A stretch of DNA of 64,000 nucleotides from Symsagittifera roscoffensis (GCF_963678635.1 NC_087071.1:3177624-3241623); one strand, 5' to 3'; shown: positions 44,601 to 57,015, counted from the stretch's first letter. Numbers and translations are program-made. Notes: generated by a model not told the origin, from the letters alone.

Positions 44601-45532
44601 TACTTACAACCAACAACGGAAAATAATCTTTGCTTTCAGTCTTTTAGTTTCTCCGGATGGATACTAAAAAATTTTTTAGGTCGTATTCCAAGTCTGTTTC
44701 AGTTGTTCAAGTAAAACGAGAAAAAACGAAAGATTTTCAAAATTGAAAATAATTTCTCAGAAACAGGTTTTGAAAAAAGCGTACCAAGTTTCTTGAGAAT
44801 ATTTTTTTTCAAAATTGTCTGCAAAAATGCTTTAACATGATACCGCGTTCATTGATGATAGAGCTTTTCTTGAGGTAGCTCTTTTTGACGAAAACGCAAA
44901 ACCTTATAATGCTATAGCTTTTTTCATCAAGATGGATGTCAACGGATTAATTAATTTTTCATTTCTAAAAGGTAAAAAAATTTATCAACAGTAACCTTTC
45001 CAATTTGAAAAAACTAAAAAATAAGCGTTTCTCAAGACTTTTGAGATTTCTTTCCCGCTTTCTTAGATGGCAAGAATGTAAACATTGGATTAGCAGAGGA
45101 CTAATTTAGGGCGCAAAGGCGTAATGACACTATATCTTCAGTCAGTCAAAGACTCTTCATTATCAAACTGTACGCTTTTGGTTAAAATAGCTAAGCGGTT
45201 GCAGCAAAAGACTTGATTAGCATTCTTTGTAATCGGAACCTTAGATCAAGTCAGCACCGCCTCCCATCAGCTGGGCGACATTGTTTTTCAAAGAAAATAA
45301 AAGCGGGAGTAATGAGTGGGATTAATGTCGATTGTTTTGGATCAAAAAGTTCGAATAAGTTTTCTCTTTCATAGATTATCAAACAAGTATTTAGAGCGTC
45401 TGATTTTTATCTAATTGTTTTTTCTTTTATTTATAGGTAGCTACATTGAATTTTTAAGCATGCCTGATTAAAAAAAATATGAACCGATGAATTGAGACAA
45501 TAAACATGTTCTCAGATGATTTAAATGAAAAG
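44601..45532 (+). repeat. Repeat W, copy 1, first part
   Basis: Begins ACAACCAACAACGG and matches 50577-51500 closely and 48544-49490 less closely. Ends where 949 bp of unrelated sequence start. Confidence 0.85.
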
Positions 45533-46481
45533 TAAGCAAACAAGTAAAACTGGCCGTCAGCGAACATCAATTATCAATTTTGTGAATAAAATGTGATTTC
45601 CTTTTCAGTTAAATTTTTTGGTGGTCTGGGGCAAAAAATCCTTGTTTCGTCATTGTGCCCACAAAAAAAAAACTTGTCGGCCCAAGAAAAAAGTCAGAAA
45701 CTTTCACTAACTTCAAAGGGTCACCTTTGGATAAAGTTGGATGCCAGATTTCAACATATGTATGACCCATAAAGTATACCTTTCGAATGAGCCTGGTAGT
45801 CGGTATTTGATTGCATGAGGAGAAGATGGTATTGACTTTAACTGCGCTTTGAACCATTCAACTTCGGTGTTGTAATCGAAATAAAATACATGGTTATTGT
45901 CTTTGCAATAATATAGCTTTCTAAGCAACAATTTTTTTTTTCAAATATATATAAAACTTGATATGAAATTATGTGGAAAAATTGATCTTTTTTTGTTAAA
46001 ACCATATAAAATCAAGCAAAATGTACCAATTTTATCAAATCAATAACAAAAAAAACTAGCCCAAACATTAAATAAGTGATCATTATTGCAATAAATACCT
46101 TTTGAAAGTTCATACTTTTTGGGCAAATTATGTGAATTAAAGCTCGAATAGTGTTTCTGTGAACCCCAGGAGCTATCAGTGGGTCGTAACAGTCCTTTTG
46201 AATGATCTAAGGAAAGTCAATTTATTTTTTTCCCATATCCCAAGATGAGGTTTTGTGTAGGGTGAAACTAGTTTTGCAAAGTTGGGGGTTGTTTTGCATC
46301 TGGAATATTCGCATGGTAGCATACTGCAGTTGAAACTGGTCAAGCTCTCCGAGACCCGAAGCTAGAGTTCCTTAAGATGACAGGAGATCGAAAAGTCGTT
46401 CTGTCGTTCTGAATCGAGCTTCAGAACTCCTACGTGGCGGTTTTAGTGGGTCAAGAAGAGATTTATCTTGACCGAAAGATT
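45533..46481. other. Segment unique to W copy 1
   Basis: The other W copies have only about 100 bp here. Minus-strand frames at 45609-45857 and 45713-45931 overlap; the latter reads HVFYFDYNTEVEWFKAQ, which looks protein-like but is not recognised. The part 46290-46480 is less AT-rich. Perhaps a remnant of an inserted element. Confidence 0.4.
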
Positions 46482-48029
46482 GAGTTCCACCACACCACAA
46501 TTATTTTAGCTGATTTTGAAAAAATTTGATGCTAAACTAAAAATATTTCTCTACTTTGTTCAGGTTATAGCGGCAAGTAAATTTCCGGAAAACTATATAC
46601 CGATTTTCTTGTAGAGTGATATCGAACTGTGGCACGTGAATTTTTCAAGCTCGTTTCAATTTTTGATTAAATCTACTAGGTGCTAATTGTTGTATCCTTC
46701 TATTGGACAATTAGTTGTAGATAAAATGTGGCTCCACAAAAAGGTTTCAAACCAAGTTTTTTTTTAGATTTTTCAAACCTTTCAGAGGTAGATTTGATAT
46801 TCAAAATTGCTTCCAAACTTTCGTCAATCTTTAAAGCAAAATGTAACAAGCATACTAAAGATAACTTTGTGTTATTTTAAAAGGTTTACCCACAAAAACA
46901 TAAGGCAAATCGTTAAAACTTGTTGCGCAACTTTCAATTTTTAGTACCGCAATTACCACAATGATTGCTACTTTCACAGCAAATGACTTCTATAGTTGTC
47001 CCCAAATAATGTTATCAGTCTTAATGTGCGATCCGTATTTAAATTGTTGCTTAAACTTTTTCGAAAGTTAGACTGAAAGAATATATGAAAACCATGATTT
47101 TTTTTCATAAAAAAAATTTATATAATTTCGGTTGGTTTACTTTCAAATGAAGACACTTCGAACAAGCTGATTAAGTTTAAATTTATTTTTCTGCATTTCA
47201 CTGGGAGTCTGAAATAATATCAGGGTTGACTGATAATAATCCGTTTTTATTGTTTCTACTTAGCCTAATGTTTCTAGTTAGCGTAATTGTTGTGATAAAC
47301 TTTTCAAGTAGATGTATTTTGTTTCGACGAACCGGATGTTTTAACTGGGCAGCCCGTGTCTACAAATAAATTTTAGAGATTGTATGCACCTGGCCTTGAA
47401 ATGCACCTGGTTTTTTTTGAATATTTGACGGATATCAACCGATTAAATAGTATTTTACATCGATGAATTCATCCTTTTAATATTCACATTACCCGCAAGC
47501 CTCACAGCTGATTGTTTCGATAGCTTTAGATTCTTTTCAGAAAACTTGTCAAGATTTCTAACGACCTCAACTCAAGGGTTAAAAGAAAGCTTGGTGCGCA
47601 TAGTTGTCTCATTTGTTTTACATCCTACGGTATTTTGTTGAAGCGAGGTAGCGAAATTCTTCAGAGACCTTTACTCTAGTCAAACGCCAGATTTTGAGAA
47701 AAATTGCTCAATATGGCGGATCAAGTGAATACAACTGGAGCCTTTTATACCGAATGCGTGTTTTGTAATGGAACTGTACTTGGCGAGGAACATCTTGCTT
47801 GCTTGAAATATCACTGCCAATCAGTGCATTTGAAATGCAATGGAATAAAGTCACCAGCATCTAGCTTGTCTAAGAATGGACTTCTGTCATGGCCTTGTAT
47901 GGAATGTGCCGTTTATCTTCTGTGTTTTTATAGTTTTTCTATCTATCTGATGAGAGTTTTCTAATTTAAACTACTACTTGATTTTTTAGTTATCACAGTC
48001 AAATTATTTGCTGCAGAAAAAAAACAGAA
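46482..48029 (+). repeat. Repeat W, copy 1, second part
   Basis: Matches 51609-53110 almost exactly, including the PHD-finger frame. Its first 300 bp also match copy 2 (49600-49900). Confidence 0.85.
47713..47964 (+). CDS. Small PHD-finger protein or exon, copy 1
   Basis: 83 residues from ATG at 47713. CVFC, then C-x4-C (CLKYHC), then H-x2-C (HLKC), then WPCMEC give the C4-H-C3 zinc-ligand order of a PHD finger; the W two residues before the last C pair is typical. PHD fingers usually bind histone H3 tails, and are also common in ORF1 proteins of some non-LTR retrotransposons. After the finger comes a hydrophobic tail (VYLLCFYSFSIYLM) and a stop, which may be read-through into an intron. Identical in copy 2 apart from one silent base. 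Confidence 0.55.
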   Translation: MADQVNTTGAFYTECVFCNGTVLGEEHLACLKYHCQSVHLKCNGIKSPASSLSKNGLLSWPCMECAVYLLCFYSFSIYLMRVF

Positions 48030-49990
48030 CTATCAATATTGAAATCCTATTATCAGGCTTTTTGGGATGTTAGCTTTTTTTCTTGCTGATCGTGTTTCTT
48101 ACGAAGAGCAAGTAATTTATAACTTAACATTTAAGTGAAATCATTTCAAAGTCTGACGTCTTAAATTTGAAAATACGCTGACGTCTTGTCTTTCACAAGT
48201 AAATTCTACCTTAACGTTTAAGTGCAATCATTTCAAAGTCTGACGTCTTAGATTTTGGATAACCGCTGACATTTAGGTGCAATATTTTCAAAGTCTGACG
48301 TTTTAGATTTTGGAAAACCGCTGACGTCTTAGATTTTGGAAAAATTTGAATAAACAGAGCGAAAAAGAAGTAATAACGACCAATGAAATAGAAATCAAGA
48401 AAAAACTACATGGTTTTATTCATCTATTGATAAGATATTGCGACGAACATTCTCTTTTTAAAGGTTATTATCTGCCAAAAAATTACTTTTTAAAAAGAAG
48501 AAAAAATCTTTTTAAACTGTTATGCTTATCATATGTTTTTATTACCAACAACGGGAAAATTCATCTTTGCTTTCAGACTTTTAGTTTCTCTGGAGGGAGA
48601 CTAAAAAAGTTTTTAGGACATATTCCAAGTCTATTTCAGTTGTTCAAGTAAAAAAGTAAAACGAGAATTCTATTCAAGTAAAATGAAAGATTCTCAAAAT
48701 TGGAAATAAGTTCTCAGAAAAATATTTTTTAAAAAAGCGTACGAAGCTTCTTGAGAATAATTTTTTTTTCAAAATTGTCTGCAAAAGTGCTTAAATCTGA
48801 TACCGCGTTCATTGACGATAGAGCATTTCTTGAGGTAGCTAATATTGACGAAAACGCAAAATTTTTCGATGCTAGAGCTTTTTTCAACATGGTGGATGTT
48901 ATCGAGGAAAAATAACTTTTTAGTTCTAAAACATCAAAACTTATCAACAGGAAATTTTCCAATTTTTAAAAACTAACAAAAAAATCATTTCATAAGACTT
49001 TTGAGATTTCTTTCCAGTTTACTTAGATGGCAAAAATGTAAAAATTGGATTTAATGGGGACTATTATAAAGCATTAAGGCGGAATGACCAAAAATTTTCA
49101 CTCAGACAAATCCTCTTCATTATCCAACTATGATTTTGGTTAAAAATCTAAGCGGTTGCAGCAAAACACTTGATTAGCTTTCTTTGATAATCGGAACCTT
49201 AGATCAAGTCAGCACCGCCTTCTATCGGCTGAGCGACATTGTTTTTTCCATTTAGAGAAAACAAAAGCGGGAGTAATGAGTGGGGTTATTGTCGAATGAT
49301 TTGGATCAAAAAGTTTGAACAAGTTTTCTCTTCCATAGAATATCAAACAATTATTTAGAGCATCTGATTTTTATCTAATTGTTTTTCCGTTTATTTATAG
49401 GTTGCTACATTGAATTTTCAAGCATGTCTGGTTAAAAATAAAAATGAACTGATGAATTGAGACAATAAACATGTTCTCAGATGATTTAAAAGAAAAGCCA
49501 CGCCAAATTTCATTGCATTATGGCAACGCTAAATAAGCTTTTCAAAATTGAATTTGAAAGGTGGGGGGGGAAACTGGAAAAGAGCCAGTTCCATCTCACC
49601 ACAACTATTTTAGCTGCATTTGAAAAAAATTGATGCTAAACTAAAAATATTTCTCTACTTTGTTCAGCTTATAGCGGCAAGTAAATTTCCGGAAAACTAT
49701 TTACCGATTTTCTTGTGGAGTGATATCAAACTGTGGCACGTGGGTTTATTATGCTCATTTTGAATTTTTAGTAAAAACACTGGGCGCTAACTGTAGTATC
49801 ACATTTTTGGACATTAAGTTAAAATTTGGTTGCAGAAAAAGGTTTCAAAAAGGTTTTGATTAGAGTTTTAAAATGTTTTAGAGGTAGATTTGATAATCAA
49901 AATAGCTCCCAAATTTTCCTCAACCCTTTAAAGCAAATGAAACAATTATAATAAAGATAACTTTTGTGTCATTTAAAACTTTACCTTCAC
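48030..49990 (+). repeat. Repeat W, copy 2
   Basis: More diverged copy. Its start (TCAATATTGAAATCC ... CTTGCTGATCGTGTTTCTTA) is shared with copy 3 at 50180 but missing before copy 1, where the Polinton lies. Lacks the PHD-finger part. The open frame at 48346-48651 has no family feature and is not called. A run of eight G is at about 49563. Confidence 0.8.
48150..48345. repeat. Short tandem array of TGACGTC-containing units
   Basis: Four to five degenerate units of the form CAAAGTCTGACGTCTTAGA / TTTTGGAAAACCGCTGACG. TGACGTC is the core of CREB/ATF sites, but the array looks like a minisatellite. One unit survives in copy 3 at about 50367. Confidence 0.6.
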
Positions 49991-50179
49991 CCACAATAAG
50001 CAAATTGAAAAAAAGTCATTATGAATTTTGGTATTCATTACATACCAGTCAACATTTTGCATGATTCGACCATAATTCGAAGCTTTTTAATTCACTCTTC
50101 ATTTTATTTCTTTTATTCTTTTAAGCAATTGTACATACACTGTACATAACTATCTAGACTATTAGAACAATTTATTAAT

Positions 50180-53110
50180 AGTCAATATTGAAATCCTTTT
50201 ATCATGCCTTTTAAGATAATAGCACTTTTTTCTTGCTGATCGTGTTTCTTAGGAAGATCAATATAAATCATTTATTTCAGAGCTACAAGTTTACCTCCCC
50301 GTCTTGTTTTTCACAAGTAAAATCTACCTCATCATTTAAGTGCAATCATTTGAAAGTAAAAACCACTGACGTCTTAGATTTTGGAAAATGCTGAAGAAAG
50401 AGAGATAAAAAGAACTAAACACGACCAATGAAATGGAAATCAAAGAGACAACTACAGGGTTTTATTTATCTATTGATAAGATATTGCGACAAACATTCTC
50501 TTTTAAAGGTTAGTATTTGCCAAAATATTACGTTAAACAAAAAGAAAAATCTTTAATTTGTTATGCTTATTATAAGTTTTTACAACCAACAACGGAAAAT
50601 AATCTTTGCTTTCAGTCTTTTAGTTTCTCCGGATGGATACTAAAAAAAATTTTAGGTCGTATTCCAAGTCTGTTTCAGTTGTTCAAGTAAAACGAGAAAA
50701 AACGAAAGATTTTCAAAATTGAAAATAATTTCTCAGAAACAGGTTTTGAAAAAAGCGTACCAAGTTTCTTGATAATAATTTTTTTCAAAATTGTCTGCAA
50801 AAATGCTTTAACATGATACCGCGTTCATTAATGATAGAGCTTTTCTTGAGGTAGCTCTTTTTGACGAAAACGCAAAACCTTATAATGCTATAGCTTTTTT
50901 CATCAAGATGGATGTCAACGGAATAATTAATTTTTCATTCCTGAAAGGTAAAAAAATTTATCAACACTAACCTTTCCAATTTGAAAAAACTAAATCGTTT
51001 CTCAAGACTTTTGAGATTTCTTTCCCGCTTTCTTAGATGGCAAGAATGTAAAAATTGGATTAGCAGAGGACTAATTTAGGGCACAAAGGCGTAATGACAC
51101 TATATCTTCAGTCAGTCAAAGACTCTTCATTATCAAACTGTACGCTTTTGGTTAAAATAGCTAAGCGGTTGCAGCAAAAGACTTGATTAGCATTCTTTGG
51201 TAATCGGAACCTTAGATCAAGTCAGCACCGCCTCCCATCAGCTGGGCGACATTGTTTTTTATTTTCCATTCAAAGAAAATAAAAGCGGGAGTAATGAGTG
51301 GGATTAATGTCGATTGTTTTGGATCAAAAAATTCGAATAAGTTTTCTCTTTCATAGATTATCAAACAAGTATTTAGAGCGTCTGATTTTTATCTAATTGT
51401 TTTTTCGTTTTTTTATAGGTAGCTACATTGAATTTTTAAGCATGTCTGGTTAAAAATAAAAATGAACTGATGAATTGAGACAATAAACATGTTCTCAGAT
51501 GATTTAAAAGAAAAGCCACGCCAAATTTCATTGCATTATGGCAACGCTAAATAAGCTTTTCAAAATTGAATTTGAAAGGTGGGGGGGGGGGGAAACTGGA
51601 AAAGAGCCAGTTCCATCTCACCACAACTATTTTAGCTGCATTTGAAAAAATTTGATGCTAAACTAAAAATATTTCTCTACTTTGTTCAGCTTATAGCGGC
51701 AAGTAAATTTCCGGAAAACTATATACCGATTTTCTTGTAGAGTGATATCGAACTGTGGCACGTGAATTTTTCAAGCTCGTTTCAATTTTTGATTAAATCT
51801 ACTAGGTGCTAATTGTTGTATCCTTCTATTGGACAATTAGTTGTAGATAAAATGTGGCTCCAGAAAAAGGTTTCAAACCAAATTTTTTTTTAGATTTTTC
51901 AAACCTTTCAGAGGTAGATTTGATATTCAAAATTGCTTTCAAACTTTCGTCAATCTTTAAAGCAAAATGTAACAAGCATACTAAAGATAACTTTGTGTTA
52001 TTTTAAAAGGTTTACCCACAAAAACATAAGGCAAATCATTAAAACTTGTTGCGCAACTTTCAATTTTTAGTACCGCAATTACCACAATGATTGCTACTTT
52101 CACAGCAAATGACTTCTATAGTTGTCCCCAAATATTGTTATCAGTCTTAATGTGCAATCCGTATTTAAATTGTTGCTTAAACTTTTTCGAAAGTTAGACT
52201 GAAAGAATATATGAAAACCATGATTTTTTTTCATTAAAAAAATTTATATAATTTCGGTTGGTTTACTTTCAAATGAAGACACTTCGAACAAGCTGATATT
52301 AAGTTTAAATTTATTTTTCTGCATTTCACTGGGAGTCTGAAATAATATCAGGGTTGACTGATAATAATCCGTTTCTATTGTTTCTACTTAGCCTAATGTT
52401 TCTAGTTAGCGTAATTGTTGTGATAAACTTTTCAAGTAGATGTATTTTGTTTCGACGAACCGGATGTTTTAACTGGGCAGCCCGTGTCTACAAATAAATT
52501 TTAGAGATTGTATGCACCTGGCCTTGAAATGACTCGTTTTTTTTGAATATTTGACGGATATCAACCGATTAAATAGTATTTTACATCGATGAATTCATCC
52601 TTTTAATATTCACATTACCCGCAAGCCTCACAGCTGATTGTTTCGATAGCTTTAGATTCTTTTCAGAAAACTTGTCAAGATTTCTAACGACCTCAACTCA
52701 AGGGTTAAAAGAAAGCTTGGTGCGCATAGTTGTCTCATTTGTTTTACATCCTACGGTATTTTGTTGAAGCGAGGTAGCGAAATTCTTCAGAGACCTTTAC
52801 TCTAGTCAAACGCCAGATTTTGAGAAAAATTGCTCAATATGGCGGATCAAGTGAATACAACTGGAGCCTTTTATACCGAATGCGTGTTTTGTAATGGAAC
52901 TGTACTTGGCGAGGAACATCTTGCTTGCTTGAAATATCACTGCCAATCAGTACATTTGAAATGCAATGGAATAAAGTCACCAGCATCTAGCTTGTCTAAG
53001 AATGGACTTCTGTCATGGCCTTGTATGGAATGTGCCGTTTATCTTCTGTGTTTTTATAGTTTTTCTATCTATCTGATGAGAGTTTTCTAATTTAAACTAC
53101 TATTTTATTT
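50180..53110 (+). repeat. Repeat W, copy 3
   Basis: The most complete copy. It is nearly identical to copy 1 except for about 51436-51722, where it is nearly identical to copy 2 (AGCATGTCTGGTTAAAAATA ... and a run of 12 G). It includes the PHD-finger frame. Confidence 0.85.
52839..53090 (+). CDS. Small PHD-finger protein or exon, copy 2
   Basis: Same 83-residue frame as at 47713. The single base change seen in the finger (CAGTACATT against CAGTGCATT) is silent. See copy 1 for motif and limits. Confidence 0.55.
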   Translation: MADQVNTTGAFYTECVFCNGTVLGEEHLACLKYHCQSVHLKCNGIKSPASSLSKNGLLSWPCMECAVYLLCFYSFSIYLMRVF

Positions 53111-53439
53111 TTTAGTCACAGTCAAATTATATCATTAAATTACTTAAAAATAACTAAAGCAGCTGATTGTTACTATTTGGATCATTTTCTTGATCCAAAA
53201 TATATAAAAATTTAAATATCAGTTGATTAATTTTATTTTTTTTCGATATTTAAGTGGGATAATAATATCAAATTCCGACTCAAATTTTTCATTTTTCAGA
53301 AATCGAACATTTTCCATGAAAACTAAAGAAAAAGAAAACATTTTAAGTTACGGCAATTTCTAACTTTGAGTTTGGCTAACGCAACAAGAGCGAAAGGAAA
53401 CAGGACTTCTCGTATTAGGTGTAAGAATAAATGTGGAAA

Positions 53440-54395
53440 ATTGAAATGAAAAACAAATTTTTTTTTGAAATGAGATTTTTCGTGAAAATCGTCCGACCAC
53501 ACGCCATTTGAAACACAGTGATAAACTTCACGCCTAGTAACCAATCAATTATGACAAATAAGCTTCTTTCAACCAATTTAGACGGACTTAATCTCCGCTT
53601 ACGCGTTAATACAGCGAAATGTAAGGCTCGTTAAATGTCCCAAATTGGCCAAAGGCGCAATCTTCAAACCCCCCATAACTTTACAAAAAAAAATCACAAG
53701 TACTTTTTCAATTTAAGCTCAAGACATTAATAACAGTTGAAAGATATAAAAAAATTTGATCAAAAAAGGCTAGTAAAAAAGTCGACATTTGTCTGAAGAA
53801 GAAAAACCACCCCGAGCACAAATGTGAACTTCGTCGGGAAAGTCGGAACAAAACTGAGAAAAACACTGGAAAACGTTTCATTGTGAAACCCACTAAAAGG
53901 CAAAGTTGATAACATCAAATTTTGTCACACTTAATACATCCAACTGAGGGTTCAGAATTCTCCAGTACGTCTAAAATTGGGTTACTGCTTTTGTAACGAA
54001 AATAACGGAATATTTGTGCTCGGGCTTGTTTTTTTTTTCATCAGACAAGTTTTGACTTCAACTCGCATTTTTGACGGACTTTTTAGTTGTATTCCAAAAT
54101 CATTGTAGTCATGAGCTTGATTTTAAAGAAAAATTTCACCTGTGATCATTTTTGTAAAAATTTGGGGCTTAAAAATTGCGATTTTGTCCAACTTGGGACA
54201 TTTAACGCCTGATTTATTCCGCCTTAAAAATTATTCCATATTGGTTGAAAGAAGCTTGTTTGTCAGAATTGATTAGTTACTAGGCACAAAATCTATCACT
54301 TTGTATTTTAAATGGCGTGTGGGGTGATGATTTTCACAAAAATCTCAAGTTTTGAAGAAAAAAAAATCATTTTTTTTTCATTTAATTTTGTAATG
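53440..54395. mobile_element. Fold-back element with long inverted arms
   Basis: Left arm about 53440-53665 and right arm about 54180-54395 are imperfect complements over more than 200 bp: GACAAATAAGCTTCTTTCAACCAA against TTGGTTGAAAGAAGCTTGTTTGTC, and TTAAATGTCCCAAATTGG against CCAACTTGGGACATTTAA. About 500 bp of AT-rich sequence lies between. No transposase is encoded, so it is non-autonomous. Target duplication was not resolved. Confidence 0.75.
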
Positions 54396-55952
54396 TTATT
54401 ACTGCTCCATAGACCCTAAAATTTAGTCGGAACATTCAAGGCTTTGCCATGATAAGAGCAGTTTTGTTGTTTATTAGATTGAAAATTACCTCATGCATTT
54501 TTTTCAGACCTTACGTGAACTCCTTCCAATCTCCAAAACCGTTTTTAAGTGAATCATCAATGATTATCTTCTCCAGCGGGAATATGACCACAAAAAACAT
54601 ATCTCTAAAGTTAACATAAACTCAGCCAATATTTTTTACGCTTGGATAACATAAAATTTGCTCTATTATAGTAATTCGCTACTTTTGCATTTAGCTTATA
54701 ATGAAGTAAATTTCTTCTTCAACGGAGAAGATGAAATTGAATCATGTAGCAAAATTGAAATTCGATTATAGTTATAGGTCAATTTGTAACTATAAAGTAG
54801 TTATCTGCTTACACTTTCCGATTTTAGCATTAAAGAAACGCAATAAAAGTCCAGCTAACTCTGACCATGACCACAGTCAAAAGAGAAGTGTCATCTGCAA
54901 TTACTAAAAAATTCTAATATGCTTGCCATCATTCTCGTTCTTTTTCCATCAAATATAGAGAAAGGAAATTTGTTTTAACCGTCTACCAGTTTTCCAGTCT
55001 AATCTTAGAAGCTGGAAAAAAATAAAAAAGGTTATAACACTATTATAATAGAGTTCAGTCTGCATATTTTTTCCATCGACAAATCGGATAGCTAAACCCA
55101 TCATTTGGACCAATCTTGTATGGATCATTTGTTCTAAAACTGGTAAATATAAATTCCTTTTATCAACAACTCTATTAAAAATTGTTGCAGGTAATATATC
55201 ATTTATTTTTGAAGTTCTGAGCACATTCATAATTTTTGGACAGTACATATTACTTTATTCAGAAATTTTTTCAGAAAGTTTTTGCCAATGTCTTCAAAAC
55301 TTCAACTAAATAGGAACAAAACAAGAATAGCCAGTTTTTGAGAAGTAGCACAGAATATTCCGGTCATAGTCTTCTTGAAAAAACAACCAAAAGTTTTTAC
55401 GAAATAGTGTTGTTGTTTCTGCGTGGTGTAATAGAAGGATCTCAATGAAAAACTGGAAGGCCTATTTTTGATGAGAGTAAAACCAAATTTTCAGGCCTAA
55501 ATTAAGCAAAAATAAGCTACTGTATGCCTGCTTACTCGCTTATTTGCGCCAATTAAAATGAAAAAAAAAGTTTTTTAGTTCCCTAATTATCTTATTTTTC
55601 ATACAATTATGTCTTTTGGAACAGCTAATGCCTGAGAGTAAACTTCAGCTATTGTTTTCAAAAACACACTTAAACTTTTACAAAAAAAAATAGTTTTTAT
55701 TTCTTCGTTTTTTAACCTTACGTCTATACATTAATTCGAAAATTTCGATATTAGCTCAAAAAAATCAGCAAAAAAATTTCAGAAAAAATTAAGCCTGCTT
55801 TAAATCTCAAATTTTGCACACATGTATTGGAATGATTTATTTGAAAAAATTTGAAATCAAGACAACATTGTAGACAAACAGAATCAGCGTAAAACAAAAA
55901 AGGCTAACAAAAATTATAAGGTCAATTAAGTATCTTGTCAAATCCATTCTGT
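54396..55952. other. Region before the second LTR element, one weak ORF
   Basis: Mostly AT-rich with no supported gene. The only protein-like stretch is the minus-strand frame at 54949-55248. Confidence 0.4.
54949..55248 (-). CDS. Hypothetical 99-aa ORF
   Basis: Contains NDILPATIFNRVVDKRN and RLVQMMGLAIRFVDGKN, mixed in composition and unlike the A/T-run frames around it. No family is recognised and there is no second copy in the window. It could be an old exon or a transposon fragment. Confidence 0.25.
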   Translation of the reverse strand: MYCPKIMNVLRTSKINDILPATIFNRVVDKRNLYLPVLEQMIHTRLVQMMGLAIRFVDGKNMQTELYYNSVITFFIFFQLLRLDWKTGRRLKQISFLYI

Positions 55953-56362
55953 TGGAACCTGATCTAAACTACATTTTATGATTGGATAAATTAGATATTT
56001 TACCACTGTAAAGTATTTAATATTAACCAATCATGATCCATCTAACTAACAACCCACTTATTTGTAAGTGCTGAAATTACTTGTAATTTCAGCACCAGAG
56101 AGATTTGAATTTAACTTAGAAATTAGTTGACTCTCCAAGAAGACTTCAGCTGCCGCAATAAACCAGTATACCCTAGATCTATTGAGCCTAGCAGAGACTA
56201 GTTAAACAACCTGAGACTAGATAGTATAAGAGTAAGATTAGGATCGGTATTAGACTAAGAAGTTGCACGAATCTATCCGGCCGAAAATAAGATAGCGTGA
56301 CGAGCAGACGGTGTACCCTATCCGAAATTACTCTATGAGTTATACACTTCGGTCCTAACTCA
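55953..56362 (+). repeat. LTR, copy 2 (5' LTR)
   Basis: 410 bp, TGGAACC...AACTCA, aligned with 538-948. The differences are a few substitutions and short indels. Hairpin conserved at 56068-56095. Confidence 0.9.
56068..56095. other. Perfect 13-bp hairpin within LTR copy 2
   Basis: Same GTGCTGAAATTAC-TT-GTAATTTCAGCAC stem as in LTR copy 1, unchanged although nearby positions differ. Confidence 0.85.
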
Positions 56363-56364
56363 TC

Positions 56365-56380
56365 TGGTGCGACCATAAGT
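56365..56380 (+). promoter_or_regulatory. Primer-binding site
   Basis: TGGTGCGACC starts two bases after the LTR. TGG pairs with the CCA end of a tRNA, as required for minus-strand priming. The tRNA partner would end GGTCGCACCA; which tRNA this is cannot be told here. Confidence 0.6.
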
Positions 56381-56450
56381 CTCGAACAAGACCTTAATAG
56401 CTTAGAATTAACCAAAAAATAGATTAGAATTTAGACAAAACATTTTTAAA

Positions 56451-56684
56451 ATGTTACACGACGATAATTTAATCGAAATGTCTCTACGACTCAATAGATC
56501 AAAGCCAATATTCCGAACGATAAGAGAACTACCCGGAATTGCAAGAAGACCTCGAACCAGAGACGACATACGACAAAGCAGAAATTTACCATATAGTTAT
56601 ATGATAGTTCGGCAAAAGCCAACACAAACTTTTGTATTTAGAATACTACTAGCAATGAATTTAGATTTTCATTTGCAAACATAA
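56451..56684 (+). CDS. Possible upstream ORF, 77 aa
   Basis: First ATG after the primer-binding site. Basic N-terminal half (RTIRELPGIARRPRTRDD), no family recognised. It may be translated, may regulate downstream translation, or may be chance. Confidence 0.25.
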   Translation: MLHDDNLIEMSLRLNRSKPIFRTIRELPGIARRPRTRDDIRQSRNLPYSYMIVRQKPTQTFVFRILLAMNLDFHLQT

Positions 56685-57015
56685 AATATTGAAGTCAATC
56701 TTCAAAATCATTTCAGGCGCTAAACAAAATTATTAATATACAATAACGATTGATAAAAAGATCTCAGATCGTTTTCCTAAATTCTGCAGTAATATACAAA
56801 ACATGTTTGAAAAATATTTATTGAAAAATCAAAATAAAAATTAGTAGCATGACAATAAATGGTTAAGTAATCATAAATCATCCATCCTGTTGTTCCAGCT
56901 TCATCACCTAAACATAACAGCATTCATAAGCTCACTAATATCATAAAAACACTAAATCTTTTCTCTACACAAATTTAAATTATTTTAAACTTAAATTCAC
57001 TTAAATTTAAAACCA

